A stretch of 64,000 nucleotides of DNA from the NCBI RefSeq assembly GCF_002814095.1, contig NZ_CP021913.1, positions 3,134,001-3,198,000 of the forward strand, written 5' to 3'. The position numbers were made by a program, and so were the translations under genes. The notes under the pieces are model-generated. The model was not told the origin of the DNA. It searched no databases and saw nothing but the letters and a program-made list of their open reading frames with translations. Positions 63,168 to 64,000 of the stretch are shown here, piece by piece. Position 1 is the stretch's first letter. Every line of letters starts with the position of its first letter. Source of the DNA: Sagittula sp. P11 (GTDB taxonomy: Bacteria > Pseudomonadota > Alphaproteobacteria > Rhodobacterales > Rhodobacteraceae).

Positions 63168-63237
63168 ATGGCTGCTTTCATGTGTTTGACTGAATGCCTT
63201 CGCAGGCGCGGCGAATTCACACTTGCCGCCCATCCCC

Positions 63238-64000
63238 TCACGTCGCATACCGTGTCGCGCCTCTCCGGGCGGTGTCGACCGGGGTCGAGAGGACCAGGGC
63301 CTGGTGGGCGCGCTGGTCGCAGTTGGCGCGGGGGCAGATGCGGCAGTTGATGCCGATCTCGGTGGGGCGGGCCTCGGCCAGGTTGAGGTCCTCGGCGTAG
63401 CCCAGGGCGTCGGCGTGGTCGCGGGCGCAGCCCATGGCGACGGCGAGGCGGACGTCCTGCGCGTGGCGGGTGAAGGTGGGCCGGTCGACGGTCCGCGCGA
63501 AGACGAAGAACTGCGAGCGGTCCGGCATCTCGACCACCTGCGGCACGATGCGGCCGGGGGTGCGGAAGACGGAGTGGACCTCGAGCCGGGGACAGGCGCC
63601 GCCGTATTCGGCGAGGTGGAAATCGGTGGCGTTGAAGCGCTTGGTGACGTTGCCGGCCTTGTCGATCCTGAGGAAGAAGAAGGGGATGCCGCGGTGGCCC
63701 GTGCGCTGGAGGGTGGTGGCGCGGTGGCAGGCCTGCTCGAACGAGACGCCGAAGCGGGTGGCGAGGTGGTCGAAGTCGTACTTGGAGGCGCGGGCCTCGG
63801 CGAGGAAGCGGTCGTAGGGCATGAGGACGGCGGCGGCGAAGTAGTTGGCCAGCTCGACCCGGCAGCGGGCGCGGCCGTGGGCGTCCTCCAGCCCGGCCTC
63901 CGTCAGGATGGTGTCGAGGAGGTCGGCCTGTTCGAGGAGGCCCGCGACGTGCACGAGCTGGAAGAGGCGGTTGGGGTGGTCGAGGGCCTCGGACAGGCGG
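63238..64000 (-). CDS. ScfR/RamB-type regulator, C-terminal part (start outside window)
   Basis: The frame is open to the right end of the window, so the N-terminal helix-turn-helix lies beyond it. Visible ~253 residues: the ImmA/IrrE-like segment RVELANYFAAAVLMPYDRFLAEA, FGVSFEQACHRATTLQR, then FFFLRIDKAGNVTKRFNATDFHLAEYGGACPRLEVHSVF and the terminal Cys motif GINCRICPRANCDQRAHQ. This is the short-chain fatty acyl-CoA regulator family controlling propionyl/acyl-CoA genes. Target genes lie outside the window. Confidence 0.88.
   Translation of the reverse strand, partial: RLSEALDHPNRLFQLVHVAGLLEQADLLDTILTEAGLEDAHGRARCRVELANYFAAAVLMPYDRFLAEARASKYDFDHLATRFGVSFEQACHRATTLQRTGHRGIPFFFLRIDKAGNVTKRFNATDFHLAEYGGACPRLEVHSVFRTPGRIVPQVVEMPDRSQFFVFARTVDRPTFTRHAQDVRLAVAMGCARDHADALGYAEDLNLAEARPTEIGINCRICPRANCDQRAHQALVLSTPVDTARRGATRYAT

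Noticed and set aside
63008-63241. 77-codon minus-strand frame between the SSB-tail gene and the ScfR gene
   Set aside because: Unstructured composition and no start signal; probably noncoding.

Overview
The window looks like chromosomal DNA from a marine or halotolerant member of the Rhodobacterales (Roseobacter-type alphaproteobacterium). The evidence is the very high GC, the aerobic (cobG/cobN-type) B12 pathway in alphaproteobacterial order, a C-P lyase operon with a DUF1045 gene, a bluE-type threonine kinase, a glucosylglycerol osmolyte operon and an ScfR-type acyl-CoA regulator. No rRNA, tRNA, IS element, CRISPR array or phage gene was recognised.

Layout. (1) 1-7.0 kb: 3' part of a phosphonate C-P lyase operon, phnI-(DUF559)-phnJ-GNAT-phnK-phnL-phnN, with convergent DUF1045 and then phnM. 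(2) 7.2-10.5 kb, minus: a periplasmic molybdenum hydroxylase of the isoquinoline oxidoreductase type (2Fe-2S subunit, Tat-exported Mo subunit, dihaem cytochrome c). (3) 10.85-14.3 kb: gpsA-ggpP-ggpS, a complete glucosylglycerol module ending in a strong terminator. (4) 14.4-23.7 kb: a subtilase with a small partner, an LDH2-family dehydrogenase, a divergent histidine kinase/response regulator pair, a hydroxypyruvate isomerase-like protein, a ClpB-like AAA+ protein with a degenerate first ATPase domain, and a long coiled-coil protein. (5) 24.1-26.9 kb: an NMT1-type ABC transporter. (6) 27.1-36.4 kb: an aromatic/CoA-thioester catabolic region (crotonase, MarR regulator, FAD monooxygenase, aldo/keto reductase, acyl-CoA dehydrogenase, feruloyl-CoA synthase-like ligase, amidohydrolase, DUF3237) in which two promoters share one promoter-operator module. 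(7) 36.5-60.4 kb: a nearly complete aerobic cobalamin pathway. Upper-ligand and nucleotide-loop genes come first; then a cobalamin riboswitch precedes DUF1636-cobW-cobN-cobG-cobH-cobI-cobJ-(cobK)-cobL-cobE-cobM-cobB-cobA-cobF. (8) 60.4-63.2 kb: a lower-GC patch with three unrecognised minus-strand genes, one of which ends in an SSB-like acidic tail. (9) 63.2 kb to the end: the C-terminal part of an ScfR-family regulator.

Three layers of structure go beyond the gene list. First, most gaps between genes of the phn and cob operons are filled by open frames that start on the ATGA of the upstream stop and end on the ATGA of the downstream start. The clearest case is three tandem 37-38-codon ORFs between cobA and cobF. 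Second, a composite palindromic repeat of about 85 bp recurs at least six times; one copy lies inside cobG in an open frame, and cobG also carries a single-base frameshift. Third, a shorter hairpin-plus-AT-box repeat follows phnK and cobF. All assignments come from reading motifs and translations by eye. No database search was run.
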